A DNA stretch of 64,000 nucleotides. Origin: Cryobacterium fucosi (lineage in GTDB: Bacteria > Actinomycetota > Actinomycetes > Actinomycetales > Microbacteriaceae). Below the pieces are notes generated by a model. The model saw nothing but the letters and a program-made list of their open reading frames with translations, was not told the origin of the DNA and made no database searches. The stretch spans positions 103,533 to 167,532 of the forward strand of contig NZ_SOHH01000056.1 of NCBI RefSeq assembly GCF_004403515.1, in the 5' to 3' direction. Positions 1-9,848 of this stretch are shown one piece after another; positions within the stretch are counted from its first letter, which is position 1; every line of letters begins with the position of its first letter. The translations under genes and the position numbers were made by a program.

Positions 1-2
1 CG

Positions 3-188
3 TCTGCCGCGAGCGCAGGTCCGCATCTGCTGCTTCAAGATCAGCGCGCTTATGTGATCACCGATGCCACGGACGTCATCCGACTGCTGGACGATGAACC
101 GACTTCACGCCCCAGCACTCGTGTACTGCAAGTAGCTCCTGACCGTCCACTGATGCGCAGTGTCGAATCGCACGGTCATTCGCTGTAG
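3..188 (+). CDS. C-terminal fragment of an unidentified protein, 5' end off window
   Basis: Frame 3 from the window edge stays open for 61 codons and ends at TAG (186-188). The residues look protein-like, with a short stretch reading AYVITDATDVIRLLDDE, while the other plus-strand frames are broken or compositionally odd here. The gene is convergent with the relaxase gene, which ends at 228, leaving a 39-bp gap. No family could be recognised from this tail. It probably belongs to the same mobile element because it lies inside the presumed boundaries. Confidence 0.55.
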   Translation, partial: SAASAGPHLLLQDQRAYVITDATDVIRLLDDEPTSRPSTRVLQVAPDRPLMRSVESHGHSL

Positions 189-227
189 GCCCGCGAATCT
201 CGATGCAGCCGACCCTGCTGCGCGCCG

Positions 228-3200
228 TCAAAGCGTGAGCCCGCGGGGGTCACGCGTGGGCGCCGGGGTCGGTGCGTCAGGCTGCTGCCCCTCGCGAGCG
301 AGCGAACGTAGCGCCGCTTCGGCTCTTGCACGGTCGATCTTCTGCGCCACGGACTCTGGCGGCAAACCGAGCACTGACGAGTCCGTGATGCCGTAGCGGT
401 CCCGATACGCCGCGATCACTCGTGCAGAGCTCCGCCAGGCTGCGACCTGTCTGGAACCGGTGGGAACCTCCTCCAGCTCAGCGATCCACGGTGCGCCAGT
501 TGCAAGCGCGGTGTCGAGCACCGCGTCACCACGTTGCTCGATCAGGTCGCGTCGTTCGTCGAGTGCCCAGCGCATGTCGTCGCTCATAGGCCCGGATGCT
601 TCGGGGATTAGCCCGACGATGAGTTGCGGCGATCTACGCGCCCTCCCCGATCCGGCGGGACGAGCGGATGCTGCGGCGACACGGTGATGGAGGACGGCGG
701 CGATATCGTCGGCATCCTTGAAGCCGCGGGCTCGAACCAGTCGCGGCAGCAGGGCATCGACGTCATGATGGTTCGCCTCGGCGCGTCGTAGCTCCGCGGT
801 CAGTGGTCCGAACGATTCGGATTCGATCGCCTCCACCGCCTCGGCTTCGGTGAGGCCCGATGAACTGATGAGCGCCGCCCAGCGATCGCGCTGCGCGGCT
901 GCGGCAATGGTCTCGTATTCAGCCGCGAGCTGGGCAATCGATCCCCAGGACTCCTGCTCGGAGACGATCGTTTCGTGGGCGGAGAGTTCTGCTCCGACAT
1001 GGTGAAGCACGCCGTAGAGAACACTACGACCGGTCGCCTCGTCGTTGTCGCCAGGGTGCGGCACTTCGTGAGTGGCGTCAAGCTTGTCTACGGCGACATA
1101 CGCGACGTTCGCGTCCCTCCCCCGGGTCATCGCAACGTAGAGGTTTTCGCGCGTCATTCCAGAGTCGACGAGGACATGTGCGGTGTCAGTAGTGATGCCT
1201 TGAGCGCGGTACGACGTGACCGCGTACCCGAGATCGAGGTGCTCTGTGACGTAGTCGGCCGGTAACAGAACGGTGGTACCCCAAGTTCGTCCTGCGCGCT
1301 GCACCAGCATCGAGCCATCGGTCCGGACGTCCGCGACGGTCCATCGGTCGCCGTTGCGGACCCAACCTCGCCTCGTCCTCAGCCTCCGGTCGTTGCGGCG
1401 AGTGATGACGCTGTCTCCGATCGCAGCCCGCGTGCCGTCGTGGAGTTCGACTTCGCGAGGACCCACGACTGTTCCGTCGAGAATGAGGTCAGTACGCGCC
1501 CGGTTGTTCAGTGCGGTGACGGACTCGTTCGAATCCGCCACGAGCACGGTCGCCTTCCCTGCGAGCACGTCAACGCGCCAGCCGTCATAGGCCGCGTCGA
1601 GTATCTCCTCTGTACCGCCGTCGCGCACCCGACTATGGGCGTCGTACGTGTCGATGACGTCCGTGTGGCCGTGGCGCAGGCCAAGAGAGGCGATCTTCTC
1701 CCACTCGTGGGTGAAGCGGTGAACGTCGACGAGCTCGGGGACATCACCGCGGGTATGAACGAGTAGCCCGAACGCACCACCTGCGTCAACAGATTGGAGT
1801 TGCGCATAATCACCGACGAGCAACACTTTCGCGCCTGCGTCGGCGGCGAGTCCAGCGATGCGGTCCAGTGAGAGAGTGCCAGCGAGGGATGCTTCATCGA
1901 GGATCACGAGCTGTCCCACGCGGAATGTCTCCCCGGTTGTCAGGTGGTTCTGCCACCACTTCGCGGTGTTCTCTGTCGTGATCCCGAGATCATCGCCCAG
2001 TACCTGTGCGGCACCGGCGGACGGCGCCAGGCCCACCACACTGCCTGTGCCGTGCTCGGCTTCCCATGCGCGTCGCAGCGCGTGCATCGCTGTTGTTTTG
2101 CCCGCCCCGGCAGGGCCGACGAGGACGTCGACGACAAGGCCTGAGACAGCGATACGCGTCAGCGCTGCGGCTTGATCCTCCCCCAGCATCCGGCCCGCAC
2201 GATCTGGCTTCCGCGTGATCTGCTCAATCGTGGCCAACGCCACCGACGGGCCCGTATTCGTGTTGGCGAGTTTGAGGAGTCGGTCTTCCGCCGCAAGGAG
2301 ATCGCCCGACGAGAACACGGTCGAGTGCTTCGGCCTGAACACTGACGACTCATCGCCGCGCCGAAAGACCGCGGGGCTGGAGGCCAGCTCCGGCGGCGTG
2401 AGGCGAAGCGAGACTGACTCAGCGGCGTCAACGACCATGCCAACGACGGCTTCTCGATCTTCTGCAGTGGCGAACCGATAGCACATTGTCTGGCGTGCGG
2501 CTTCCGCAGTGAGGTTCCATCGCCGCCACGTCGAACGCTTCTCCCCCACCGCCGCGACGACGCTCTGCCCGATAGATCGAATCACATCCAGCGGAAGATC
2601 ATCGGCACGCAGCAGCAATGGTGCAGCGTGCCGAGCGATGGTGAGGGCCCATTCCGTCGCGTCGGCTCCAAGGATGCGCCCTGCGCGTCGCCGCCACTCC
2701 GTCGTGAGGTCGGTCAGGGAATGAACTTGCTTCTCCGGCCTCGTCGACAGAGTCGCTCGGGCGCGCAGTTTCATGATCGTTGCCGGAGAGGGACGATGCC
2801 CATGCTCAGCGAGGTAATCCGCGATCAGCCGATCGGTCTCAACGTTGATATGACGAGCGCGCGTCGAGAATTCTGCCACCAGCTCCTCCGGTACCGCGCT
2901 GATCGCCCAGGCAGGATTGCGGTCGCGGCCCATCTCGCGCGGCTCCCACCCCACACCGAGCATCCGCGTCAGGTGGTCCGCGAAGATCGCCTCGTGTAAC
3001 TCCGAGAGCGCAACGACCGCAGCATGCATGGGGCGCCCATCCAGGCTTCGCCACTTGTCATCGAGGACGGTTTGAACCTTATTGCTGATGACGACGTGAG
3101 TGTGCAGGTGTGGGTCGCCAGCACGCGAGTCGTAGTGGTCGTAGGCCGTTGCGATGATCCCGCGTACGTCGACCTGTGCGACAGCGCCATCGCCAGCGGT

Positions 3201-3776
3201 TGCACCGGTGCGGGTGGCTGCAACCTCACGTTCCATGAATGCAACCATCTCCGCAACCGCGGCATGATGTGCGTCAGCAATTAGGGATTGCGTCCCCGCG
3301 TCGGCTACTGCCCACAGGACCGATGCAGACTTTGGAATCGAGAAGGTGAAATCGTAGCCCGCGACTGCGCGGCGCGTACCTCGCTGGGCTTCTTCAGCTT
3401 CGATTGCCGCGATCGCGCTGCCTCGCTCGGCCGGGCCAAGGGCGGGATCGAGTGCGGCTGCGCGTTCCTCGATGCGTTCGACGACCGTCGTGTAGACGGG
3501 GTAAGCGCGGCCAAGAGGTTCGCCGGTGATCGGGTCCCGGCCCATACCCACGAGTAGTTGGAGTTGGGCTTCGCTGACCTGGTCGCCCGCGGTGAGCTGT
3601 CCTCCCCCGAGACCCGGCAGGCCGCTGCCAGCCCATCGTCCCGGTGGAGTGCCGTCGGCGTCGTAGTACCTCGTCAGTGGAGTCGAGAGCGATCGCTCGC
3701 CGTCTCCAGCGGCGACGGTCTTCAGGAGGTACTTGTAGCCGTCGCCAGCCGACATCACACGCATCGAGACCGTCAC
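228..3776 (-). CDS. MobF-family conjugative relaxase-helicase (TrwC/TraA type)
   Basis: This enzyme nicks the element's oriT and unwinds the transferred strand. The N-terminal TrwC relaxase domain covers about residues 1-370 and carries the three-histidine metal motif in the segment PHLHTHVV. A superfamily 1 helicase domain follows, with Walker A VGPAGAGKTT at about residue 570. A C-terminal tail completes about 1182 residues, normal for the family. The GTG start at 3776 is preferred over an upstream ATG at 3800, because a GGGGAGGTGG Shine-Dalgarno lies just upstream of it and the ATG has none. Family members also commonly begin at TVSMRVMSAGDG. The gene runs opposite to the T4SS operon and is far from it. 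An oriT is expected nearby but was not identified. Confidence 0.93.
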   Translation of the reverse strand: MTVSMRVMSAGDGYKYLLKTVAAGDGERSLSTPLTRYYDADGTPPGRWAGSGLPGLGGGQLTAGDQVSEAQLQLLVGMGRDPITGEPLGRAYPVYTTVVERIEERAAALDPALGPAERGSAIAAIEAEEAQRGTRRAVAGYDFTFSIPKSASVLWAVADAGTQSLIADAHHAAVAEMVAFMEREVAATRTGATAGDGAVAQVDVRGIIATAYDHYDSRAGDPHLHTHVVISNKVQTVLDDKWRSLDGRPMHAAVVALSELHEAIFADHLTRMLGVGWEPREMGRDRNPAWAISAVPEELVAEFSTRARHINVETDRLIADYLAEHGHRPSPATIMKLRARATLSTRPEKQVHSLTDLTTEWRRRAGRILGADATEWALTIARHAAPLLLRADDLPLDVIRSIGQSVVAAVGEKRSTWRRWNLTAEAARQTMCYRFATAEDREAVVGMVVDAAESVSLRLTPPELASSPAVFRRGDESSVFRPKHSTVFSSGDLLAAEDRLLKLANTNTGPSVALATIEQITRKPDRAGRMLGEDQAAALTRIAVSGLVVDVLVGPAGAGKTTAMHALRRAWEAEHGTGSVVGLAPSAGAAQVLGDDLGITTENTAKWWQNHLTTGETFRVGQLVILDEASLAGTLSLDRIAGLAADAGAKVLLVGDYAQLQSVDAGGAFGLLVHTRGDVPELVDVHRFTHEWEKIASLGLRHGHTDVIDTYDAHSRVRDGGTEEILDAAYDGWRVDVLAGKATVLVADSNESVTALNNRARTDLILDGTVVGPREVELHDGTRAAIGDSVITRRNDRRLRTRRGWVRNGDRWTVADVRTDGSMLVQRAGRTWGTTVLLPADYVTEHLDLGYAVTSYRAQGITTDTAHVLVDSGMTRENLYVAMTRGRDANVAYVAVDKLDATHEVPHPGDNDEATGRSVLYGVLHHVGAELSAHETIVSEQESWGSIAQLAAEYETIAAAAQRDRWAALISSSGLTEAEAVEAIESESFGPLTAELRRAEANHHDVDALLPRLVRARGFKDADDIAAVLHHRVAAASARPAGSGRARRSPQLIVGLIPEASGPMSDDMRWALDERRDLIEQRGDAVLDTALATGAPWIAELEEVPTGSRQVAAWRSSARVIAAYRDRYGITDSSVLGLPPESVAQKIDRARAEAALRSLAREGQQPDAPTPAPTRDPRGLTL

Positions 3777-3783
3777 AGCCGCC

Positions 3784-3810
3784 CACCTCCCCTCGCTCAT
3801 CGAGGAGGTG
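3784..3810 (-). promoter_or_regulatory. Hairpin overlapping the relaxase ribosome-binding site
   Basis: An imperfect inverted repeat pairs CACCT with AGGTG and CCTCG with CGAGG around a CTCAT loop, with a two-base bulge. In the minus-strand mRNA the left arm includes the GGGGAGGTGG Shine-Dalgarno of the relaxase, 8-17 nt before its GTG. Folding would hide the site and could keep relaxase translation low. Alternatively it is part of an oriT or a protein-binding palindrome. This is inference from sequence only. Confidence 0.4.
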
Positions 3811-3947
3811 AGCGACCGCCGCCGGAGGCAAGGACCTCGATCTGCAAGAGGCGTGGTAGCTCAAGGGTCTAGGAGTTGTGGGAGTGCCAACGAGTGGATG
3901 TCGGAGCAACCTGAGAGGATGGAGGTTGCATCGACTTCAGGAGACAG

Positions 3948-6900
3948 ATGGGCATCAAGGACTCTGCGCGAAAGACTCTATGGTCTCGCGCGCATGACCA
4001 ATGCGCCCTCCCCAGCTGCCTGCAAGCGCTTACCTTGGATACGCCTACCGAGGACGGCTCTTCGACCGTGAAGGTCATCGGAGAGGAAGCACATATTCGG
4101 GCGCGTAGCGCGGGTGGACCGCGCTACGACCGGGAATATGTCGATGTCGATGGGTACGACAACCTTGTATTGATGTGCCCAACCCATCACACAATGATCG
4201 ACACGATGGGCGGCGCTGGATACACCGTTGAAGCGCTTATTGAGATTAAGAAGAGGCACGAGAAAAACCAATCTCGCAGAGCGGAACTCGAAAGAACGCT
4301 TCGCGCATACCTGGGCGATCGATTCGCAGCTGAGGGCTCCGTACAGTTCCAACAGGTTGATCTCCGAGGGCCGTCCGTGGACGCCATGTTCGTCGATGTA
4401 CCTGTTGGCAGTCGGCGCGATGGGTCCGAGTTAGCGAAATTGCTCGGGGAGATAGCGGCATCTGCGCCGGGTGACACTGAAACTCTTGAACGAGACTCAG
4501 GTCTTGTCGTGACCGGTGCAGCGCAAGCCTTGTTACATCCCGATTGGAAAGGTCACGCGGTCCTTGTAGGAGGTCCAGGTCAAGGAAAGTCCACCGTTTT
4601 GCAGTACGTGTGCCAGTTCCATCGGGCGAGAAAGCTAGGAGAAGACGGCTACACGGCCGGTCCAACCGAACTCGTTCGTATGAGAGCCACCTCTCGGTTC
4701 CCATTACGGGTTGAACTGCGCAGGTATGCAGAATGGGCGACTCAGTCGCCATCGCCGTTAGCTCCGAAGAAGAAGCGGAAGAACCAGGAGTCGACCAACC
4801 TCGCCGATAACTGGAGGAGCCTCGAAGAGTATGTGATCGAAGACATCCGTCGGCACATCGGAGCTAACGAGTTCTCGGCTCGTGATTTAGCGCTTTTGCT
4901 CGCCACTGAGCCAGTGCTTCTCGCGCTCGACGGGCTAGATGAAGTTGCAAGCCTCCCTACACGAGAGCGGGTAGTTAGTGAGATCACACAGATGCGGGGT
5001 CGTCTGAAGGCGGATGCCGCGGATCTCATGATCCTCGTTGCAACACGCCCTGGAACCTCGTTGCAGCCGCTGACGGCATCAAATGCATTCCCGGTTCTTC
5101 ATCTGCAACGCCTTACTCAAGGACTCAGGCTTCAATATCTACAGAAATGGTGCGAGGTATCACGGCTGACCCCGGAGGAGACCACCAAGCTGCAGAAGAC
5201 ATTCATGGACAGTCAGCATGTAGCTCACGTCAACGAACTCGCGTCTTACCCGATGCAACTGGCCATCCTGCTCCACCTCCTCTACCGTCGCCAGCTATTA
5301 CCACAACAAAGGACGGATCTTTATGCGGAGTACTTGAAGACCTTCCTTGACCGAGAACAAGGCGAAGACAAGGAACCGCTGCTAGCTGATCAGCGCAGAG
5401 TTGTGGAAGAAACACACGCATACCTCGGCTGGTACTTGCAGACCAAAGCCGAAGAAGGTCAGAGCGCCGGATCTATCAAGCGCGACGAACTCCGAGCGTT
5501 ACTTCAGGCCTACCTTGCAGGACGTCCGCGCGCGCAAGAGCTCGCTGACGAGCTCTACTCCGCAATCACAGATCGCGTGTTGTGCATGGTAGAGCGGGAG
5601 GACGCTTTCGAATTTGAAGTACAGTCTCTTCGCGAGTACTTCGCCGCACTACACATCTTTGAAAACCTGACCCCTAAAGGAAACGGAAACTCGCGAGACG
5701 ACGGGCTCAATGCTCTGCTGGAGCGCCCATACTGGGCGAATGTATGCCGGTTCTTCATCGGAAATCTTGCACGCGGCGAAGTCCGAGGATTAAGCGGGAA
5801 TTTCCGTCATGTAGAGAAACGCGTAGAACCGCATCCTTTGATTCGTTCAATGGCGGTCACGCTCCTCAACGATCGCATCTACGACAGGCTTACGACCGTC
5901 GAGATAGGCGAAATCGTCGACTTCGCGCTTGGCGGGCCAGGAATCGTATTTGCGGAAGACGGCGTGCTGGATCCGGCCGGGACCCCGCTTCGCCTTGGTG
6001 AAGACGCGGGACGGGCGCAAGCCGTGGCCCATCTCCAAAGCCGCGTATTGGAGGCGCCGCCCGGATCTGTTCGTTCATTAGCTGAGCAAAGTCTCCATGC
6101 GCACGGAGTAGCCGAGGACGACCTCTCGGGCTGGTGGTGGGAACATTTCAAGCCAACCGACGAGTGGTTACAGACAGCTTCTCATCTGGGCGTCCTTTCG
6201 GGGCTCTCAGCTGATCGGATTGGCAGGCTTCGCGACGTTATGGACGCCTCGGCAGACCTATCGGAATGGTCTGCTGAGCTACTGCTAAACGGTGGCTACG
6301 ACGACAACGACGATCCGATCGCGCATTCGGTAGTTCGTAGCCTGAACCAGGGCTACGCCGAGACAGCAGAGCGACTCAGCCTGGGAACCGACGCCGCGGT
6401 GCTCGTCTCCTGCGCGGCGGACGTCCTCGCTGGGCCGTTTGTGACTACTCAGATACCCGCGGTCAGGACGTCTAGGCTGTCCGAGCTTGCTGTTCGAGTT
6501 CTAGAAGGCACCCGTGCACTTCGAACCGATCATTCTCGCGTTGAAACGGACAACGACTGGCTCGAATACCTTACTGCGATCGCGAATATCTGGGGCGACG
6601 GATGGGTGCTCCGGCGGGCTGTCTCGATGACCCCCGACGCCGTGGACCTCGCGTTGATAGCGCTGCGTACCCAGAACGATGCTCTGACTCGCGCCGGGCA
6701 CGTCGAGGCCGACTATCGCACCCATAAGGCCGATGCTGATTGGTGGCAGGAGAAGCTCAAGAAGAAGACCGACCAGACATCGCTTGCGCTGATGATCATC
6801 GCGCTACTCACCACAGCACGCAGCAACGTCATCATGGTGCTCGCGTCGAACCTGGAGTCAGCACTTGCCAACGTCGGTCCAAAGATGTTCCGCGCGATTG

Positions 6901-7373
6901 AGCGCGCACTCCACCGTGATGCCGCCGCTCGCCGGGTACGGCCTCTCGACTTAAGCGAAGCACTCCGCCTGCAACATGTCTCGCTCTCAGGCAGGGCACT
7001 TTGGCTGGCATGGATCATTGGGTCTGATTCAACACGCGAGCGCATACCAGCCCGCCTCGAGCCTGAGATCCGCGACGTGTTTCTGGCCGGAACTTACGAC
7101 GGACGAGCGGTCGTGAACGCGGCGAGGTCGACTCGAAAGCTCAAACTAGAAACATTCTTCGGTGCTCGCTTCTCGATGCCCGTTGGAGGTTGGGCAGATC
7201 CGGCACACCTCGTCACCATGCCAATCAAGACCGCTCAGTCAATCCTCGAAAGCCCCGGCGAGTGGCCTGCCGACCTCGTGCAAATCGCAGTGGACAAACT
7301 CGGGTCACGTGCCGCCGCTCGTGCCCGTCCACTCGCGGAGGTTGCGACAAGCAATCGCTGGTTCGAAAGATAG
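3948..7373 (+). CDS. HNH-NACHT NTPase, predicted anti-phage defence protein
   Basis: This 1141-aa protein starts with an HNH nuclease module: zinc cysteines C19, C24 and C77 and catalytic-type H49, N72 and H81. A NACHT NTPase follows, with Walker A GGPGQGKST at residues 208-216 and Walker B-like LLALDGLDEVAS at about 325. A helical winged-helix region comes next, then a long C-terminal region of about 500 residues without obvious short repeats, which is the likely sensor. This layout (effector, NACHT, sensor) matches bacterial STAND/NACHT defence proteins that respond to phage and degrade nucleic acid; the specific trigger is unknown. The ATG follows AGGAGAC. It is a single gene, divergent from the relaxase, and its base composition is visibly less GC-rich than the chromosome, suggesting separate acquisition. 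Confidence 0.85.
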   Translation: MGIKDSARKTLWSRAHDQCALPSCLQALTLDTPTEDGSSTVKVIGEEAHIRARSAGGPRYDREYVDVDGYDNLVLMCPTHHTMIDTMGGAGYTVEALIEIKKRHEKNQSRRAELERTLRAYLGDRFAAEGSVQFQQVDLRGPSVDAMFVDVPVGSRRDGSELAKLLGEIAASAPGDTETLERDSGLVVTGAAQALLHPDWKGHAVLVGGPGQGKSTVLQYVCQFHRARKLGEDGYTAGPTELVRMRATSRFPLRVELRRYAEWATQSPSPLAPKKKRKNQESTNLADNWRSLEEYVIEDIRRHIGANEFSARDLALLLATEPVLLALDGLDEVASLPTRERVVSEITQMRGRLKADAADLMILVATRPGTSLQPLTASNAFPVLHLQRLTQGLRLQYLQKWCEVSRLTPEETTKLQKTFMDSQHVAHVNELASYPMQLAILLHLLYRRQLLPQQRTDLYAEYLKTFLDREQGEDKEPLLADQRRVVEETHAYLGWYLQTKAEEGQSAGSIKRDELRALLQAYLAGRPRAQELADELYSAITDRVLCMVEREDAFEFEVQSLREYFAALHIFENLTPKGNGNSRDDGLNALLERPYWANVCRFFIGNLARGEVRGLSGNFRHVEKRVEPHPLIRSMAVTLLNDRIYDRLTTVEIGEIVDFALGGPGIVFAEDGVLDPAGTPLRLGEDAGRAQAVAHLQSRVLEAPPGSVRSLAEQSLHAHGVAEDDLSGWWWEHFKPTDEWLQTASHLGVLSGLSADRIGRLRDVMDASADLSEWSAELLLNGGYDDNDDPIAHSVVRSLNQGYAETAERLSLGTDAAVLVSCAADVLAGPFVTTQIPAVRTSRLSELAVRVLEGTRALRTDHSRVETDNDWLEYLTAIANIWGDGWVLRRAVSMTPDAVDLALIALRTQNDALTRAGHVEADYRTHKADADWWQEKLKKKTDQTSLALMIIALLTTARSNVIMVLASNLESALANVGPKMFRAIERALHRDAAARRVRPLDLSEALRLQHVSLSGRALWLAWIIGSDSTRERIPARLEPEIRDVFLAGTYDGRAVVNAARSTRKLKLETFFGARFSMPVGGWADPAHLVTMPIKTAQSILESPGEWPADLVQIAVDKLGSRAAARARPLAEVATSNRWFER

Positions 7374-7542
7374 TCAATGAGATTGCACCGTAGCTCTTCG
7401 CTTGCGAACTTCGCCGTCATGGACACGACGGCCTCCGACACAGACAGCGGCGCGCTGCCAGTGCACCCGCCGGAATGGTCCGTAGAGTCCTCGCAAGGGT
7501 TAAAGAGGAAGAACTCGACCTGTGCCTCTGAGCCGACACGCC

Positions 7543-8634
7543 TCAGTCGTCGAGCCCAAAGGCCGCACTGACCTGCTCGATCGTGAACTGCTGACGCAAC
7601 TTGGCCGCTGTGTTCTGATTCGCAAACATTCCAGCCTTCCAGAACCCTTGTTCGCTCGGCACCGTATGGGTCCAATCGATAGGAACAGCCCATTCGGCCA
7701 CGAGGTCATCGCTGCCGCCCTCATGCCGGTAATCACCTTCAAGGGGCAACTCCTTCAGTGGGATCTCCACGCCATCCTTGTTCACGACGGCCTCATCAAA
7801 GCGTCGCGCTTCGCCCGTCACTGTTCCCACGCCCACGTAACCCACCTTCGGGATACAGGCAAAGACGCGGGCACCCGGGGTCAGGTTCTTGAGTGTCTGC
7901 GAGAACCACTTGCCGCCACCGCCAGATACGAAGCCGTATTTCCTGCCGTCTGACCACTGACGCCCACCGGGATGCTCTCCAAAGGAGACGTACCAGTCGG
8001 AGCCGTTCCACGGTTCGCGGGTTTTTGCCTTCCGAGACGAGGAAGCAGTCGACGCCGTCGTCTGCCCATCGTGTTCGACGAGCCAGGTGCGGGCCAGGTA
8101 AGAAGCTCCGTTGTCAGTGAAGTGGCGAAAGAAAACAACATTGATCGGCACGCCGAAGTCCTCGTTGAGGAAGCGCACAATTCGTTCGGTCGCGGGATCA
8201 ACACTTGCTGCGACGATCGTGAACACCTGAGAAGCGTTTACCTCCTCGGGTAGCGTCTCGTTGAAGCACTCCGTGAATGCTTCCTCAAGCGCAACCTTCG
8301 GCCTGTAGGTCTCAAAGATCGTCTGGATGTCAGCCCGTCCGAGCGTGGATGCCCACGACCCGTAGTCGAGTGCCTGTGCGGTGACGTCGCGTGGAGTCTT
8401 GTCTCGCTTGAGTTCAATGACATGCACGGCCGCGGTCTCGTCGAGAGCGAGCAGGTCGATGAAGCCGCCGTGGGCGGTGGAAACTTGCCTGCCGATGATG
8501 AGCAGAGTCTCGCCGAGCATGGTCGGATCGGACTCGATGTAGGTTTCGAGCTGCGACTCCAGACCGATCGCGGTCGGCACGATGCGGCTCAGCTTGTCAC
8601 CGTCAGCTCGCCAAAGGCCCATCTCTACTGCCAT
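7543..8634 (-). CDS. PD-(D/E)XK nuclease with C-terminal EVE-like domain
   Basis: The N-terminal half (about 1-190) has a NucS/DUF91-like PD-(D/E)XK core: D60 in GGFIDLLALDE, then ELK at 74-76, the usual D...ExK arrangement. The C-terminal half (about 210-290) contains WYVSFGE, W..GRKYGF and VGYVGVGTVTG, resembling EVE/PUA-like folds that can recognise modified bases. The likely role is cleavage of DNA, perhaps according to modification state; this is inference. It is the last gene of a five-gene minus-strand cluster and its start overlaps the GIY-YIG gene by 10 bp, so the two are probably translationally coupled. About 170 bp separates its end from the convergent NACHT gene. Confidence 0.75.
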   Translation of the reverse strand: MAVEMGLWRADGDKLSRIVPTAIGLESQLETYIESDPTMLGETLLIIGRQVSTAHGGFIDLLALDETAAVHVIELKRDKTPRDVTAQALDYGSWASTLGRADIQTIFETYRPKVALEEAFTECFNETLPEEVNASQVFTIVAASVDPATERIVRFLNEDFGVPINVVFFRHFTDNGASYLARTWLVEHDGQTTASTASSSRKAKTREPWNGSDWYVSFGEHPGGRQWSDGRKYGFVSGGGGKWFSQTLKNLTPGARVFACIPKVGYVGVGTVTGEARRFDEAVVNKDGVEIPLKELPLEGDYRHEGGSDDLVAEWAVPIDWTHTVPSEQGFWKAGMFANQNTAAKLRQQFTIEQVSAAFGLDD

Positions 8635-9848
8635 GTCACTTCTCCTCGGCCAAGCCCGACGAGCCGCTGGGTCTGGGCGTCGTAGACGTAGTCCACGATC
8701 TCACCAGACACGATCAGCTCGACGGCCTGGTCGATCACAAAACGTGGGACAACGAACCACTCTGAGGGGTCGTAGTCGCGGCCCTTTCGGTCGATTTGCG
8801 TGAGATCGAGACGAACCTCCGCGAAGACGCGGTGAAGGAGGTTCTCGAACTTCACAACGTTGAGGTTGTACGTCTGGTAGGTCGCCACCACCTCGACTGG
8901 TGCCATCAAGTACGTTGGTGACTTCTCCGCATTCTGGATCCGCTTATCAACAGCGCCACGGGAGAATCCAATCTTGTGCAGGTGCTCCATGCCAGAGATC
9001 TTCGGGTCGTCACTGAGCGAGCGGAGTACGTAGATGTAACCGCTCGCGACATCGTCACCGTCAAGCACCTCGTCATCGTTCAGCCCAGTCTGGACGATCG
9101 CCTGACCGTCCTGCTCGAAGAGACGGATCGACAGGGACTGACGGTACATAGCCGACTCGGTGCCGTTCTCAAAGATCACGCGCAGACGCTGCTTCTGCTC
9201 GGCCTTGCCTCCAACGACCATCTCACGAGTCTCACCGACTTCGGCAACGAACAGCATGACTCCATTGAGGACGAAGAATCGTCCCTCAGTCACCGTGCGG
9301 AGGCCCTTAAATGGTGCGAGCCGCATCGTCTTCTCGGCAAGCTCCGTGTGCTTATCTTTGAAGAGATGCTCGAACTGGTCAAAGTCCTGAGCCTTCTTCC
9401 GCTTCGCGACCGAATCGATCTCGCTCGGTGCTTTGCGGATAGGCAGATCCGAAACATCGAGCAGCCCAGACTCATCGGCCAGCAGGTCGAGGTCATCCCC
9501 TTCCAAGAGATCATCGAGCGAGACAGGAGCCTCGGGCGCCTCCAGCAGACCGAATTCGTCGTCCAGCGGCTTCAGCGCGGCAATCTTGTCGTCGTTTGCG
9601 AGGATCCCGTCGAGACGGGCGCCAAGCTTGCGTTCCGCAATCGTGCGGGTCTGCGGATCCGGGACACGACCGTGCGAGCGGCGGAACTCTACGATCTCCA
9701 AGAACGCGCGCTCCAGCCGGTCCGCCGAGGTGACCTTCTTTGCCTTTTCAGGGGCATCGAGGAGACCGTCAACATCGGAATCGAGGATCGCGTCAATGTT
9801 TGTGGGGAACGCGAAGTCGACCGGCCCGATGCTCATCCCGTCACTCAT
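8625..9848 (-). CDS. GIY-YIG (T5orf172-type) nuclease-family protein
   Basis: The C-terminal third carries a GIY-YIG domain: GYIYVLRSL at about residue 268, then HKIGFSRGAVDKRI, and a likely metal-binding glutamate in KFENLLHRVF. This resembles the T5orf172/Mug113 branch. The N-terminal 170 residues are acidic and have no recognisable domain. A central beta-rich stretch precedes the nuclease. It overlaps the helicase gene upstream by 4 bp (ATGA) and the PD-(D/E)XK gene downstream by 10 bp, indicating one transcript. It probably supplies a nicking or cleaving activity to the neighbouring methylase-helicase pair. Confidence 0.82.
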   Translation of the reverse strand: MSDGMSIGPVDFAFPTNIDAILDSDVDGLLDAPEKAKKVTSADRLERAFLEIVEFRRSHGRVPDPQTRTIAERKLGARLDGILANDDKIAALKPLDDEFGLLEAPEAPVSLDDLLEGDDLDLLADESGLLDVSDLPIRKAPSEIDSVAKRKKAQDFDQFEHLFKDKHTELAEKTMRLAPFKGLRTVTEGRFFVLNGVMLFVAEVGETREMVVGGKAEQKQRLRVIFENGTESAMYRQSLSIRLFEQDGQAIVQTGLNDDEVLDGDDVASGYIYVLRSLSDDPKISGMEHLHKIGFSRGAVDKRIQNAEKSPTYLMAPVEVVATYQTYNLNVVKFENLLHRVFAEVRLDLTQIDRKGRDYDPSEWFVVPRFVIDQAVELIVSGEIVDYVYDAQTQRLVGLGRGEVTWQ

